A program made the translations under genes and the position numbers. From Lasiosphaeria ovina (taxonomy: Eukaryota; Ascomycota; Sordariomycetes; Sordariales; Lasiosphaeriaceae), in NCBI GenBank assembly GCA_033439765.1, contig JAULSN010000008.1, forward strand, positions 1,116,001 to 1,180,000: a stretch of DNA of 64,000 nt, in the 5' to 3' direction. Positions 35,392 through 47,700 of this stretch are shown piece by piece; position 1 is the first letter of the stretch; every line of letters starts with the position of its first letter. Below the pieces are notes generated by a model. That model made no database searches, was not told the origin of the DNA, and was given only the letters and a program-made list of their open reading frames with translations.

Positions 35392-37190
35392 ACCGCTGCG
35401 GGAGCGGGAGCGGGAGCCCGAAGTCGACGCCCTATCCTATCCAGTAGGTCCCTTATTGTCCAGCCAGTTCGTCGCGGCGGCTCTCGTCTGTTGGTTTGTC
35501 TCCCTCTGGCGGGCGAGGCGTTTGTGTGTGTGTGGGTGATTCAACCGTCAACGATGCCGTCGAGGCAGGCGGGCGGCTGTTTGAGCCCCTTTTTGCGCCC
35601 GGCCCTCCCACTACCACCGCGACTGCAACTCTGCAACTGCAACTGGAGCTGCTCTGCGCGGCGGGCGGCTTTGTTCGTCTAGTGGGTAGGCGGTAGACGG
35701 TTAACGGTCGCCAGTGGGTATAGTTTCGGCAGGTTCAAAGGGTCAGGTCCCGCAGCGATGCGGCGCTTCTAGACGCTCGAGTCTTGGGTTATTCCTTGAG
35801 TTCTGAACAGAGGCGAGCAGCAGTGCTGGAGCCGTGCGTGGGATCGATCGAGAATAAAGTTTTGCTTTTGCCAAGCGCGACGCAACGCAACGTCCTGCTC
35901 ATGCTCGGGCGCTGCTGCAAGTTGCAGCGGGCTCCTGGGCGATATTATTCGGCGGCAGGAAACAGTCGCTTGGTTTCACGCTGCTCGTTTCCGGCCAGGT
36001 GACGGTAGCTTAATGGACAGCCGACAGGGGGGTCTGACGAATGAAGGGGCAATGCATCCAAGGGAAATGCCTGGCGGTGCACTGCTGTTTCAGCACTGAA
36101 GACGGAAGGGTGTGACGTCGGCCCACTGGCAAAACGGCAAGAGTCTCCCCAGCCGTTTAAAGGGGCACCTGGGCTACGAAGCAGCAACAGAGTGGAAGAG
36201 GATGGATGCACGGCTGGTTGCCAGGGATGCGACCCTGATAAATTTATTCCTATTACTTGGTTGAATCTTTTCCACGATTGGGCAGGATCGCCCTTTGAGA
36301 GAATCCGGATTTGTGTTTTCCAAGTTCTTGGGGAATAGCCTCTGCTAGACGCCTGCAGCCCAGCCGCTGCCATGCTGCAAATAGAATGGGCGACCGCGAT
36401 CGTCGCCGTACCTAGAGAATAACAAAAAATAATAACCCAACAAGAGGTGGGAAGGCCGTCAGAAGCCCATCAGCTGAGAGGCGGCCTCCACGCCGTTATA
36501 CCGTGTAGGGGACCTATGGCGAAAACCGTTAGTGCCCAGGCTGTGCACCCCCGGACCCGAACCGCAATGGAAGCCAAAGAAGCACCGTCCATCCTTATCG
36601 CATCGTTCGGCGCCCACGCAAGTATTTTTATTAGCTTTGCTGTTTGGCTGCTTTCGCCTCGTCAGTCGATAAGCTGCGCCTGTACCAATTATTACAATGT
36701 ATGGTAAAACGGGCTAGCATGTTGTTTCCAGGAAGGCATGCAATTCGACACACACCACCACAATGACAACAGACGGTGACGTTTTCGGTTATCCGTTTTC
36801 CGTTTTCCGTTTGTCCCATGTTTAGATTTGACGGAGGCGCATGTAATAAATAGGCAGTTACGGGTATTTGTGGAGTTGGCCTTTGTCCGCGGCCCTCTGT
36901 CTGCGTGCTTGCCTGCGTGCTTGCTTGCTGCCGCTGCCGCTGGCTGCCCCCCCTGGGTCTAGGCCTGGGGCCGGGTCAGATCAGATCCGTTAGGCCGATG
37001 AGGTGAGGTCAGATCAACAGACGAACGGCCGACGGAAAACTTCATTTCTTATTCTTTGGCCGGGAATCACGGCCAACAGCAGACGGCGCAAACCTTTTGG
37101 TGGGTGACGATCTAGGGAATATTTCCGGGTATGGACAAAGTAGAGTAAAATGACACACCGTCTTTCATTTTTGGTGAGAAAACGGCAATA

Positions 37191-37220
37191 TCCAAGTCCA
37201 AGTCCAAGTCCAAGTCCAAG
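37191..37220. repeat. (TCCAAG)5 hexanucleotide repeat
   Basis: Five perfect TCCAAG units in a gene-free stretch. Confidence 0.85.
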
Positions 37221-37820
37221 TTGGCCGAGTTTGGCCACCAGGTCGGTAAGCACCGCCTCATTGATATCTGCAACAAGCCACGTTTGTCGACGACGACTGG
37301 TGACGACCACTCCACTGCCTCTGCTGCTTCTTGCCAAGCAAGGGTGGCGTAACTGACTGTAGCTCTCGGTGATCATCTCGTTCGCCATCTGTGCTAGGAC
37401 TCTAATATACTACCTTAGGTACCTACTGTGCGATTATACCATGTATTAAGGAATACGGCGAGCCTTGGTGATTCCGTATGTATTGTACGAGAGGTGTTAT
37501 TAATAGGTGTTGGTCTGCCTCAGAGACAAGCGCCAACGTCCTTCCAAAAGGCATCCTTCCAAAGTCCAAACAAGCCGCGACCTTCTTCAACACCGGAGGA
37601 CGGCGGCGTTGTTGCCGGCGACAAACATCGGGCAGGCACCTCGGTGAGGACGCGCTTGGTGTTGAGAAGGCGGCCACGCGCATGTAGCCGCTGTGTCCCT
37701 TCCATTCGGTTGGTCGCAGGCTACGCTTGATCCAGGTGTTGGCGTCGTGGAGCCAGACTTGGTTGCTAAATATTAATGGTCACTCGTGTGACGCGGCCAT
37801 GCAATGCTCTTCGACGCTTT

Positions 37821-37838
37821 GGGGGGGGGGGGGGGGGG
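37821..37838. repeat. Homopolymer run of about 18 G
   Basis: An uninterrupted G-run. Its exact length may be affected by sequencing error. Confidence 0.7.
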
Positions 37839-38641
37839 CTAGGCGCATTTTAAGGGTCGTGTAGCTGCCTACCTAATAACTTACTAAGTTAGGTTATCTG
37901 TAGAGAATGAGGGAGACAGCCGGCCAGTCGTAAGCATTGCCAGGCCCTGTATCCATGTTGATGGGCACAGAGTATAAAGCCGGGCCAAGTTATGTTGTTT
38001 GCGACTTGAACACTATCCGAAGCACAAGTCCTCCACATGCTCCTCAGGGATGCCGGACGAAAAATCTTGAAGCCTATCTAACTGTACGCGCCTAAATAGT
38101 TCCATTCCCCTCTCTTATTGGCATGAGAAAGAATCACCCTATCCCCCCTTAAAAAGGATGAAGAGCCCTGGCATATTTGTCGTTCGGTTCGCCTCGCCAC
38201 GGATGCCGCATCGTGAGATCGGGTCCGAGTCCCTCCCCCCATGTTGCGGCTCGACAAGGTTTCATCACCCCGACCCAAGATAATGCAACTTTTTTTTGAC
38301 GTGATCTATACCGCGGCAAATGCTTAACTGTGTTCATTTCAGAGTGTGTGCGTGGTGATGGGTACAACCCATTTCATCCAACTGTGGAAGTCACTCCTTG
38401 AGCAGAGGAAATACAACATAACTCATGTTATTTATTTTATTTTCACAATGGTTGCCACCCGCGTCGTGGTTGTACAATCCAATCTTTGAAATTTTGTTGG
38501 CGTGGTACTTCGGTAGAATAAATATTATAGCCCAGTAAATATACCGGCTAAGAAAAGCCATAGGTGTTTTAGAGAAGAGATAGGCCTCTAGGATTCTAAA
38601 ATAGGGATTCCAATAGCTTACCTCCCTTGACGAAAAACCTC

Positions 38642-38657
38642 TACGGCTCGAGCCGTA
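38642..38657. repeat. 16-bp perfect palindrome in AT-rich patch
   Basis: TACGGCTCGAGCCGTA is fully self-complementary. It is flanked by ACCTC on the left and AGGT on the right, which nearly extends the symmetry. Confidence 0.6.
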
Positions 38658-39017
38658 AGGTATTAAGGCCTTTTAAATCTTAGAAAGTCACCCGCTAATA
38701 ATCATTCAGGGCTGGATTGTAGTTGTAAGTTTTCGGAGCAAAGGATATGGGAACTAACTCATGTAACATGCTTGTTCGGGTTGCTGTGATTTGGAAAGCC
38801 CACGTTCTTTTCCCAGCTCAAAGTGGAACTCCTTAATTAGTTGGCTATAATGCTTCGTACATGACTCTTTTGTCATACACCCGTTGAACGCTACCACGCC
38901 AGGCCCGAGCCAAAACCAGTGACGGAACCGCTCGCTTTTATCGGTCCCGAAAGAAAAAGAAGAGAGGCCGATTATCCGCTGTCTCTTGACACAACCCATA
39001 AATAGGGAGACTGGACT

Positions 39018-41729
39018 CTAGGATATTTCCTTGCCAAGCTTATCGAGCTCCTCGCTGATAAACTGGCCGGCGTTGACGAGCTCGCTGGCGCCGTACACGA
39101 CTCTCCTCTTTGCACGATCGCCCGCCGTCATCCGAGTCGCCCACTCCTGCAAGTTTCCGTACTCGTCCATAGAGCCGCCTCCAACCATGAAAACTAGTGA
39201 CTCTGAAAACCCCTGCCGCCGTTGCCCAAAGCTGGCACCCGTCCCGGGGCCCTGCACACCAAGGCCCGAGCCCGGCAGTCCGCCCGGCGCCGAGGCCCCC
39301 GCAGCGCCCCCGGCCCGGATCGTAGACGGCTGCGGCATCGTCCCGCGCGCATTCGCGCTTCTGGGGTCAAAGTACAGGTAGTGCTCCGTCTTTGCAATTG
39401 CCGATGAGCTTGCGCTCGATGGGTCCATGATAGACTCGGTGATCTTTGTCACAGTCAGATCACGATCGACTGGCAGGAAGTTCTTGATTCCGCCCAGAAG
39501 TGACGCGACATTCGAAGACAGGGCCGTAGTAGGAACTCCCGTCTCTTTCAGTCGGTCCGTGAGCCGGCTCGATATGGCCGAAAACCGGTGGAAAAGGTCC
39601 GAAGACCCAGATTGTTGCTGAGTTGCTGACGTAGAGTTGGTGATGGTAGTTAGCTGTGTCATCTTCGTAGTGGCCCGGACCCTGACACAATTAAGCATTA
39701 GCAACCGCGTTCGAGATTCGGACGCTGCTGGAGAGCTGCCCGCTTACTGTCGAATATAAGACAGACATGTCTTGTCGCAACCTGCCGCCGTAAGTGCTTC
39801 TTCAAACTGGACCCATTCCTGCCGAGAGACATCCTGCTCTGCGCTGAGGTACCAGATGATAAACAGTCGAAGCTTGTCGGCCGGTTTACCCTTGTCCGCG
39901 CCTTTGATCAACTCGAGCATCTGGGCCTTGGTCTGCTTCCCCAGGTTTTCTTCAAGCTGGAAATAGTTGTCCAACTGCCGGTTTTGGATCTCTCCCAAGA
40001 TCGCAGCGAGTATGTTCATGTGCATGTCCAGAGTCGCTTTTCTTTCCCGGAGCTCTGGCAGGAGCGTAATGGCTGCTTTCAGGTGCTGGGCGCTGGCACT
40101 CGTATCATTTTGGAGGTCTTCGAAATCAGTCACTCCTGTCTTCTTGGTGATCGCCTCGGCTTCCTCCTTGTACTTTGTGAGCTCGGCGTCTATACGATAT
40201 TAGCTCGCTACCTTCAATTTACGCTCCCCGCCCAAAGTCTTCTCTGGTTAGTCTTACCAATATCCTCAGCAACCTGGGGGAACGGTATGCAGGCGTTCTT
40301 TTCCCAGAAGAAGTCGTTGGCGGCTAGATCGTAGCTCTTTTTAGTGGTGCCTTTTGTAGGATTATTTGTGTCGATTGGGGTCTCGATGGTGATGCGGTTG
40401 AGTTCCGACTAGCAGAGGAATTAACAGAGGCCCGTGCTGGAGGAATACAAGCTCTTACTCTAAATATGTCAAAACAAAGACTTTGGTATGTCCAGGAGTG
40501 AGATAACATGGGTATCAAGTCAACATTGCGGTCCAAGATAATGAGCACAGGTCTAGATGTTGGGGTTCCGGTGGATGATGAGGCTGGGCGTGCCTGTGAA
40601 GAAAAGAGATTGTCTTTGGAGTTGAGGATGTGGTCGCGGAGTTTGCGATCCAGCTTGGTCGCAACCACCTCCGCTGCAGCGCTTCTTGGGCACCGTATCT
40701 ACACGAGACATTGTATTAGCATGTATACCTTCGTAAAGGGTACATCGGAGGAAATGCAGCTAGTTGCGGATGGAAGGGGAATGTCGTGCTGAACACCACT
40801 CAAAACCTACAATCGGTATGACACCTGGGAAATAGTTAGCGCCCGGTGCAAGAAAACGGAGCATGGAGAGTAAACATACCCATTGTTACCACAACGCTGA
40901 ATAGCCCGCTAACTATCCTGTCTATCACGCGGTCGAGCTCCTCGTCCTTGGTCTTTGCGCTGTTCAAGGCCCAGTATGTGTGCTCCTTCTGCATGCCCAG
41001 ACTGAAGAGATCAGGTTCGGTCACAATAAAGTTGAGATACTGGTCGTATATCTGCGAGATCTGTTCAGAGGTTCCGGCAGTCGCCGTCTGCGCAGCAAAG
41101 TCCTCCAACAAAGGCCGCGGGATCGAGGATAGGAAGTTGATGTTGGCTGAACCGTAGAAGCCATTTTGGAGATCATTCGTAATCGCCTGAAGGTTGGCAG
41201 GATTCGGCTCGACCAAGTATATGGCGGGGACGTCGGGAATGGGTGCTCTAGATGCCGATATATGCCTGCTGTCGTCAGCACTCTGGGTCTGCCGCCGGGG
41301 AACGAACGAGACACTCACATGTGCATCGTCACCCCCAGCGACCTGAGATCAGATACCTGGAGCACCGGGCTGATGATATCGCGGCCAAGATCCTACGCGG
41401 GTTACAGCCAGGGTTAGTTTGACCGCATTTCAACTGAAAACAATCCGGGGACCATCTTCAGGTCCGAAGCGCAGAGGAACGGTGGAGGCCCTACATCAAA
41501 CACCAGAACCTTCCAGATGGGAAGCCCGTCCTTCAGTATGGGCGCCGACGGCGCCAGAAAGCCATTGGCATTTTGATCGTCGTTGTCGCCGGACTCGACC
41601 GCCTGGTTGAGGTTCAGGATCTTCTTGATGGACACTTTGCCACGTGTCAGCTCTCCGCGAACAGGCGCACACGGGAAGGGCGCACAAACCGATCTGCTTA
41701 TCGCGCAGGGAGTTGCCGCGTGCCGCCAT
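39018..41729 (-). CDS. SLY1: Sec1/Munc18 family protein Sly1 (ER-Golgi)
   Basis: Nine exons: 41729-41690, 41634-41495, 41392-41319, 41265-40880, 40824-40811, 40698-40459, 40408-40258, 40189-39748 and 39681-39018, giving 716 residues. Sly1 binds the SNARE Sed5 and promotes ER-Golgi and intra-Golgi membrane fusion. Family blocks in order: N-terminal SIKKILNLNQ, WKVLVFDDLGRDIISPVL, VPAIYLVEPN, VVVTMGVIPIIRCP, and LIPMLSHSWTYQSL. Then come KKSYDLAANDFFWEKNA, TLDMHMNILAAILGEI, the LTVTKITESIM segment and the C-terminal FSESLVFMVGGGSMDEYGN. Length fits the family. Exon 5 is only 14 nt (GTGTCATACCGATT). It is needed to join VVVTMG to IIRCP in frame. A Gly/Pro/Ser-rich insert sits near residues 610-650 before the final strand. 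Confidence 0.93.
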
Positions 41730-44700
41730 AGGTGCTGCAGATGTGAGGGTCTCGCGAGGGCGTGGTGGTCGCAAAGGCAGTGGGCGCAGTGCAGCTGGAC
41801 GAAGGCCAAGACCGAGGAGCTGCTTCCTAGAAGCTGTTTGCGTTGGGGAAGAAACAGGCCTGGGCGGACAGGTAGAAAACCATGCGCTTCTCAATTGCAA
41901 TTATGTTCCCGGGCGAATAGTTTTTTGCTTGATCGAAACGATGAACTGCTTGGTGGTGGGCTGGTCATTCGGACTTGTCTCGACTTACATGCTCTGGTCC
42001 GCGATGGCCACAGCATTCGAGGTCCCCACATTGGATCAATTCATTGACACCTTTATGTCCCCTCGCGAATAGGTACCCTGGTACCTCCCGGACCCGCTGG
42101 CCTTTTCGCTAGGCGGGTGCTGGCAGAGCCAGGGGCTTAAGCTTGTGCAAGGGAATCGGAACTCTAATGTCCGATAATCCGACTGCTCAACCCCAGGCAG
42201 TTTGACCCCCAGATCCGCCCGCTTGGGGGTTTCGCTGAGGCTGGATCACGCTGCTTTGGGACTAGCGCGCCAGGCCCTTCGGTCTCGTGCACAAGGCCGC
42301 AAGCACCAGCCTCATTTCTGCTCTGCTCTTGCCCAAAAAAAACAGGAACCAATCGGGCTTAGGCCTTCACCCTTACCAAACCAGCGCTACCGCCACTTTC
42401 GCAACCCAGGCAGTCTTTATGACTTCCGCAACTGATTTTCCACACGAAGGCCAACTTTTCTCCTCCATCAACGACAATCTGTTGTGCTTCGCGTCATCAC
42501 GTCCTTGACGTCTCCCAACAACAAACCCAGCACCTGAACTGCCTCATTAATATTTTTCGCTCTCGGGACACAGTCTTTGCGTTTGTCTCTTCCTCTCGGC
42601 GCCTGACTGTATAGAACGATTGAGCCCGCTGCGCAGGCTTTGGGGACTTTGGACTTGAGCATCCATCGAACCCTCTCGTTTTACGCGCGCCTGCAGCCGC
42701 CTATTGTCTTGGTCGCTTGCAAAATTAGTCAAGCCCCCTCCCCAGGTTCTATCTAGATATTTGAGGAAAATGCGGTAGGGCGCCCCGTGGGTATTGGTGT
42801 CGTCGCCTGCGAGGGAGGACGGGAGACCATGACGTGGCTTCACGACGCGCAGCGAAGGACAAGTGCTGTGGATATCAACAGCACGATTTAAGGGTATGCA
42901 TTAACTCACCACTCCCCCCCGATTCTAAACACGCACAGCATAATTGTATCTCCATCCTCCTAAAGAATGCATGTTCAATCAAACAGTCTGGATCTCTCAG
43001 TTTGTATCTGCGAGCTGAAGGACTGCGAGAGCGACAGCGCAGACGGCGGGCATGCCCAGCCATCATCGCCTGCAAGTAACACTATAAAATCCTGTTACGT
43101 GGAGGAAGTGCAGAGAGACAGACAGACAGAGACTTGCAGACGACTGAGGAGAGAGAGCGCCACAGCAAAGCAGACTTGAGGAGAGACGCAACCCATCTCC
43201 ATGAACATGGAGCGGTGCCCTGCAGCCTCTGGCCATAATTTTCATTGACACAGCTATCGGTCTACCCGACCTTATCACTTGGTTAATTGCCCATGCCGCG
43301 AAATCCAGTTTTCCAGCCTTTTGCCGCCTGGAGGAGAACGGGGGGAGCATGGACTGCTGGGCGGGCAGCCGGGCTAAGTGCTGCAGAAAAAGGCGACAGG
43401 CATTTGCGGGGCCTGCTGGGTCTTCGCAAGTCCCCTGAAAGCGCTGTCCCGACCTTTCGTTGCCGCATTGCACAGCACACCTCGCCCCCCTCCGTGTGTT
43501 GAGATGCCCTCACGGGTTGATTGACTTCGCCAGACTGGCAGCATTGAAAGCCAAATGGGAGATGGAGCCCAAACCCAAATGAGGAGGGAAAGCAAAAAAG
43601 GAGACCGGGTAACTGGTTTTCAGAAGTCAAGCAGCTTCTTCAGAGCCGACTTACTCAGAAACATCGTCACGCATTTGCAAATCTCTAAGCTGTTGGAAAG
43701 GCCTGATCAGTCACACACCCACCCGCCCATCCACACCAGCAGATCGCCAACCTAGGCCGCCCATCTTCAAACCTGGAACACCTGAACCTCGGCCCCTTAA
43801 TTCTCAACACCACAATGATGGATTACGAAGGCCAGCAAGAATCGCACATGGATAACCCGTTCCGACAATAAATCGGCAAACATCCTGGCATCCTTGGGCT
43901 GTGTTGATCTCAATCTGCTACGCAAACGCCATCTCTCTCTCGCTCGCTCTATATTTCTCTGTCTTCTGTTTGCTGGCTGCTCTCTGGTCCGATGGTTGGG
44001 CTTTTGCACGAACCGACTTCCGTCAGCGGGAGCGAGCGTTGCAACCTAACTCAGTGGACTCTCGTCCGTTGCACCAGTGGACGATTATGGAGGGGTGTAT
44101 GCTACATTTCGGTGCCTGACAAGCTGACCCCCTTTTCGTCTTAGACTTTTGCGCTAGCCTGTATCCGGGCCCAGGTCCCCACTCCATCTATCTCTCCCGC
44201 CCATCGCCAGCTTGATCGGCTCCGCACGGGCCTTCCGCTCTTTATTCGATTTCTGCAAAGCTCGGATAAGTGCCCACTGCCTTCTCCGTGCCATACATAC
44301 CTCCCCACCCATACCTTTTTCATCGTCCGCGAATTATTTTCTTTGGGTGCGGCACGCGACCCGACCAACCGCGCCTCGGCCGTCCCTTGGAGCTGTCCCG
44401 GGACGCGTCAAAGAACTCGCCCGCAATAATTGGTGACAGTTTAGTTGTCAGTGGCGGTTCTTATCAGTAACTCGTGCAACTGCAACTGCCTCAGGTAGTA
44501 TCTATCGACTTTGACTGGGCGACAAGAGTTTTCGTCTTGGTCGCGTCTTGTCTGCTGCTGGAACTTGGAGTTGTACCTGTACTATTGTTTGGAACATTGC
44601 CCCGCTGCAAGCACGGTATGTGACAAGCCGAGGTGTGGGCCCCGAGTTGTGCATGCCGAGTCTGACCCCTGTCCATAGTGAGGCACGTGACCACCCCCTT

Positions 44701-44734
44701 TTCCACCGCCCTTAAAGTCACTATCACTGTCGCC
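41730..44734. other. Divergent intergenic region, SLY1 / PNUTS-like gene
   Basis: About 3 kb between divergent starts. No open frame shows a family motif. The 43,000-44,700 part is CT-rich and is probably the long 5' leader of the PNUTS-like gene. Confidence 0.5.
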
Positions 44735-47700
44735 ATGGATCAAGGCCACGGCAACGGGATGAGTGAATGGGATCCCGAGAGCTTCAACCCCGAGGCATGG
44801 GATCACCAGTTCACCGACTCTGGTCTCGCCTTTGACCCGAACCAGGGCGGCGACCATTCATACCAGAACCAGGGGCAGAACCACAACCACAACCAGATGC
44901 AGGGCAGCAGCCTCAACAACAACCACAACCTCAGTAACAATCATAACCTTAACCATGGTCTTAATCACAATCACAACCACGGCCACACCCAAAACCCCAA
45001 CGCCTTTATTGACGCCGCCCCCCAGACCCAGAGCCAGATACACGCGCAACTCTCGGGGTCCGAGCCTGAGCAGGCCATGTATCGGTCCTTTCCATACTTT
45101 CAGCAGAGCGACATATGGTCGGGCTCTACCCAAACTGCAACGACGCCAAATCCCTACGGCCATCCCAGCCCCTTGCCTCAGTCCTACTACCCCAACCAGC
45201 AGTCACCTGGCGATGTGGGCCGGGCAGCGAATGCTCGATTCGCCCTCGTCGATCCCCATCTCTCACACTGGCAGGGGCAGCAACTGCCGTCCGCAGGATA
45301 TGGCGCTAGCCCCGAGTTTGAGAACCCGCTCGCGGCGTCTCACGCGGTCAATCTTCAGCCTCCCGGCCCCCGGGAATCGCCTCTCTCCTATTCTTCAGGG
45401 AGCCGTGCAGTCCCTGGTGGAGTGATGCAGGGAATCCAGGGTTACGAAGGCCTCCCGCGCCAGTCGGTCGACGCTCGCCAACATCAACCACAGTTTGCCC
45501 CTATCTCGAACGGGCAGCCGCTACAGGGACGGCCATCCGTCGCGCAGCTTCCTGTGGCAATGAACACTGGCAGCCCTCGCACCGCAGTGCAGCAACCACA
45601 ACAAATTCCCATGACTGCCCAGCCTCTGGGACAGCAACAGCAACAGCTGATAAACCGATCACCTCAAACCCACACTCCGCCACTCCAGCCGCAGGTTCAG
45701 CCATCTATCCATCGCCCAATACAGGCTCCTGTCCAGTCCCACAACCAGGTTCACAACCAGGCCCATAATCAGACTCACAATCAGACTCCTGTCCAGGCCC
45801 ATAATCAAGCTCCTGTCCAGGCTCATAATCAGGCTTCTGTCCGGTCTCATAATCAAGCCCCTGTCCAGGTTCATAACCAGAATCCCGTCCAGGCTCACAA
45901 CCAGACCTCAGTCAAGGCTCACAACCAGGCTTTTGTACAAGCTCACGTCCAAGCTCCTGCTCAGCTTACCCAAATCCAAGTCGCCGTCCAAGCTTCTCCG
46001 ATACAGTCGTCTGCAGCGCGACCCCAACCTGTCCAACAATTTGTGCAGTCTACGGACAGAAACGTGGTGTCTGGAGTGAAACGGCGTCCGACCTCGGAAA
46101 CACCGGAGCCTGGACTGTTAGCTAAGAAGGTCAGGGTGTTGGGTGGCCCTATTAATCCCGGCTCGCCGTCGACACCGGCTACGCAGACAGAGACTCCTCC
46201 ACCTACTAGTAGCTTCTATCTCGACAACCAGGCTCTGGAGGAAGCCCGTGGACGGAAAGGGGGTACCTTGGCTGGTGTTCCACATCTGATTGTTGGAGAA
46301 ACGCCTGTAAAGCTCAAGAAGGGGCCTCCTACGAAACGTTACGTGATCATCTCCACGAAAGGCGACAGGGACCCCCTGTTTCCGGAACTACCTTGGGGCT
46401 GGACTCAAGCCGAGAGTCTGGGTAACCATCTAGCTGCTTACCAGGGCGCCAAAACCTACCTGGACCGGCAAAAGGCAGATGCTAGACTCGAAATGGAACT
46501 GGCACGAACGGAGACCGAAATTCCCATAGACTGGTGGAAGAAGTTGCCAAAGGGGGATGCAAACTCGGAAGCCAAGCGGACTGATTCCCCACCCGAACCT
46601 CTAAATACGGCAGTCACAGTCTCTGCCTCGCTGTTTATTCACCCTTCGCACAAAAGCAACCGCCGGGTGCTGGTACAGGCGGCGGATGACTACTATGATA
46701 TTTTGGACGACAAAGTCGCTGAGTACAGAAAGAATGCACCTATATTCGACAAGATTGTCAAGGGACTGAAGATGCGAGCTAAGAACCCGGCTTTGTTTTC
46801 TTTCGCCGAGGAGGAAGCCTTGAGGCTCCAGCTCGAGCCGACGGGGAAGCAGTTGGAATCCGCCTTTGCTATGGGTCTCAAGGATGCCGACGCTCGCGTC
46901 TTCCGGCACCTGGGCGAGAAGACGGATCTGCCAACCCGCATTCTCAACGTCCTCATCCGCCACATCAATCTCAACGACGCCACGTCACCTCTAGTCAAAG
47001 TCCTCCTCCGCTTTTTCTGTCGTTTCACAACCGTGAAGCGGAGCAAGTTGGAGAGCTGGAAGTTTCCTTCCATAGCCAAGAAGCTCGAGTCGAACGGGGA
47101 TGCAGAGGTCAGAAAGCTGGTAGCTGTAATATTTTCCAACGCCGACGAGAATGATGAAAGTGACTCGTCGGCCTCGGACGCGAAAACGGCGCCTTCGAAG
47201 ACCATCGAGTCAGCAGGCGAGAGAAAGGTTTCCAAGGGGAACGGCAAAGTGTCTACGGCCTCTTTGGGCAGCAAACGGGCCCGTGAAGACGATGTCGGCA
47301 GCGAAGGGCGGTCATCCAAGAAGACTACGGCCGACTTGTCCACGCCTGGCACCAACAGTTCAAAGGCAACGTCCGTTGCCACCAAAACCCCACCAGCGAC
47401 CGTCACTAAGGTGCCCGTCCCGAAACTGCCAATAGCGGCCCCCGCGCTCACACCTACAACTAGTCAAGCAAAAGCTCGTAGTGGGCTTCTACTTCCTGGC
47501 AAGATACGCCCCGCGCCAAAGGCTTCGCCAAAAATCGAGACTCTCAAGGTCGAGACGCCCAAGGCCACAGCCAAGCCAATAGTGGCACCAAAGGCGCAAC
47601 TTGTGAAAACCGACGCGCCCAAGGCAGCTGTCTCTAAACCACAGCCGGCACAGGTGGCACCCCCCGCCCCGGTGCCCACAAAGATCACCAAGCTCAAGGT

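Larger units (their letters stand above)
35150..39017. other. Gene-poor region with simple repeats and AT-rich patch
   Basis: Nearly 4 kb with no supported gene. It should hold the chitin synthase promoter on the left and the SLY1 3' flank on the right. It contains several simple repeats, an 18-base G-run (37821-37838) and an AT-rich patch (about 38400-38720) around a 16-bp palindrome. That patch may be a degraded mobile element. Confidence 0.5.

Noticed and set aside
44678..44734. 19-codon N-terminal extension of the PNUTS-like protein
   Set aside because: The upstream ATG is in frame but in weaker context, and the extension has no conserved feature. I used the ATG at 44735.
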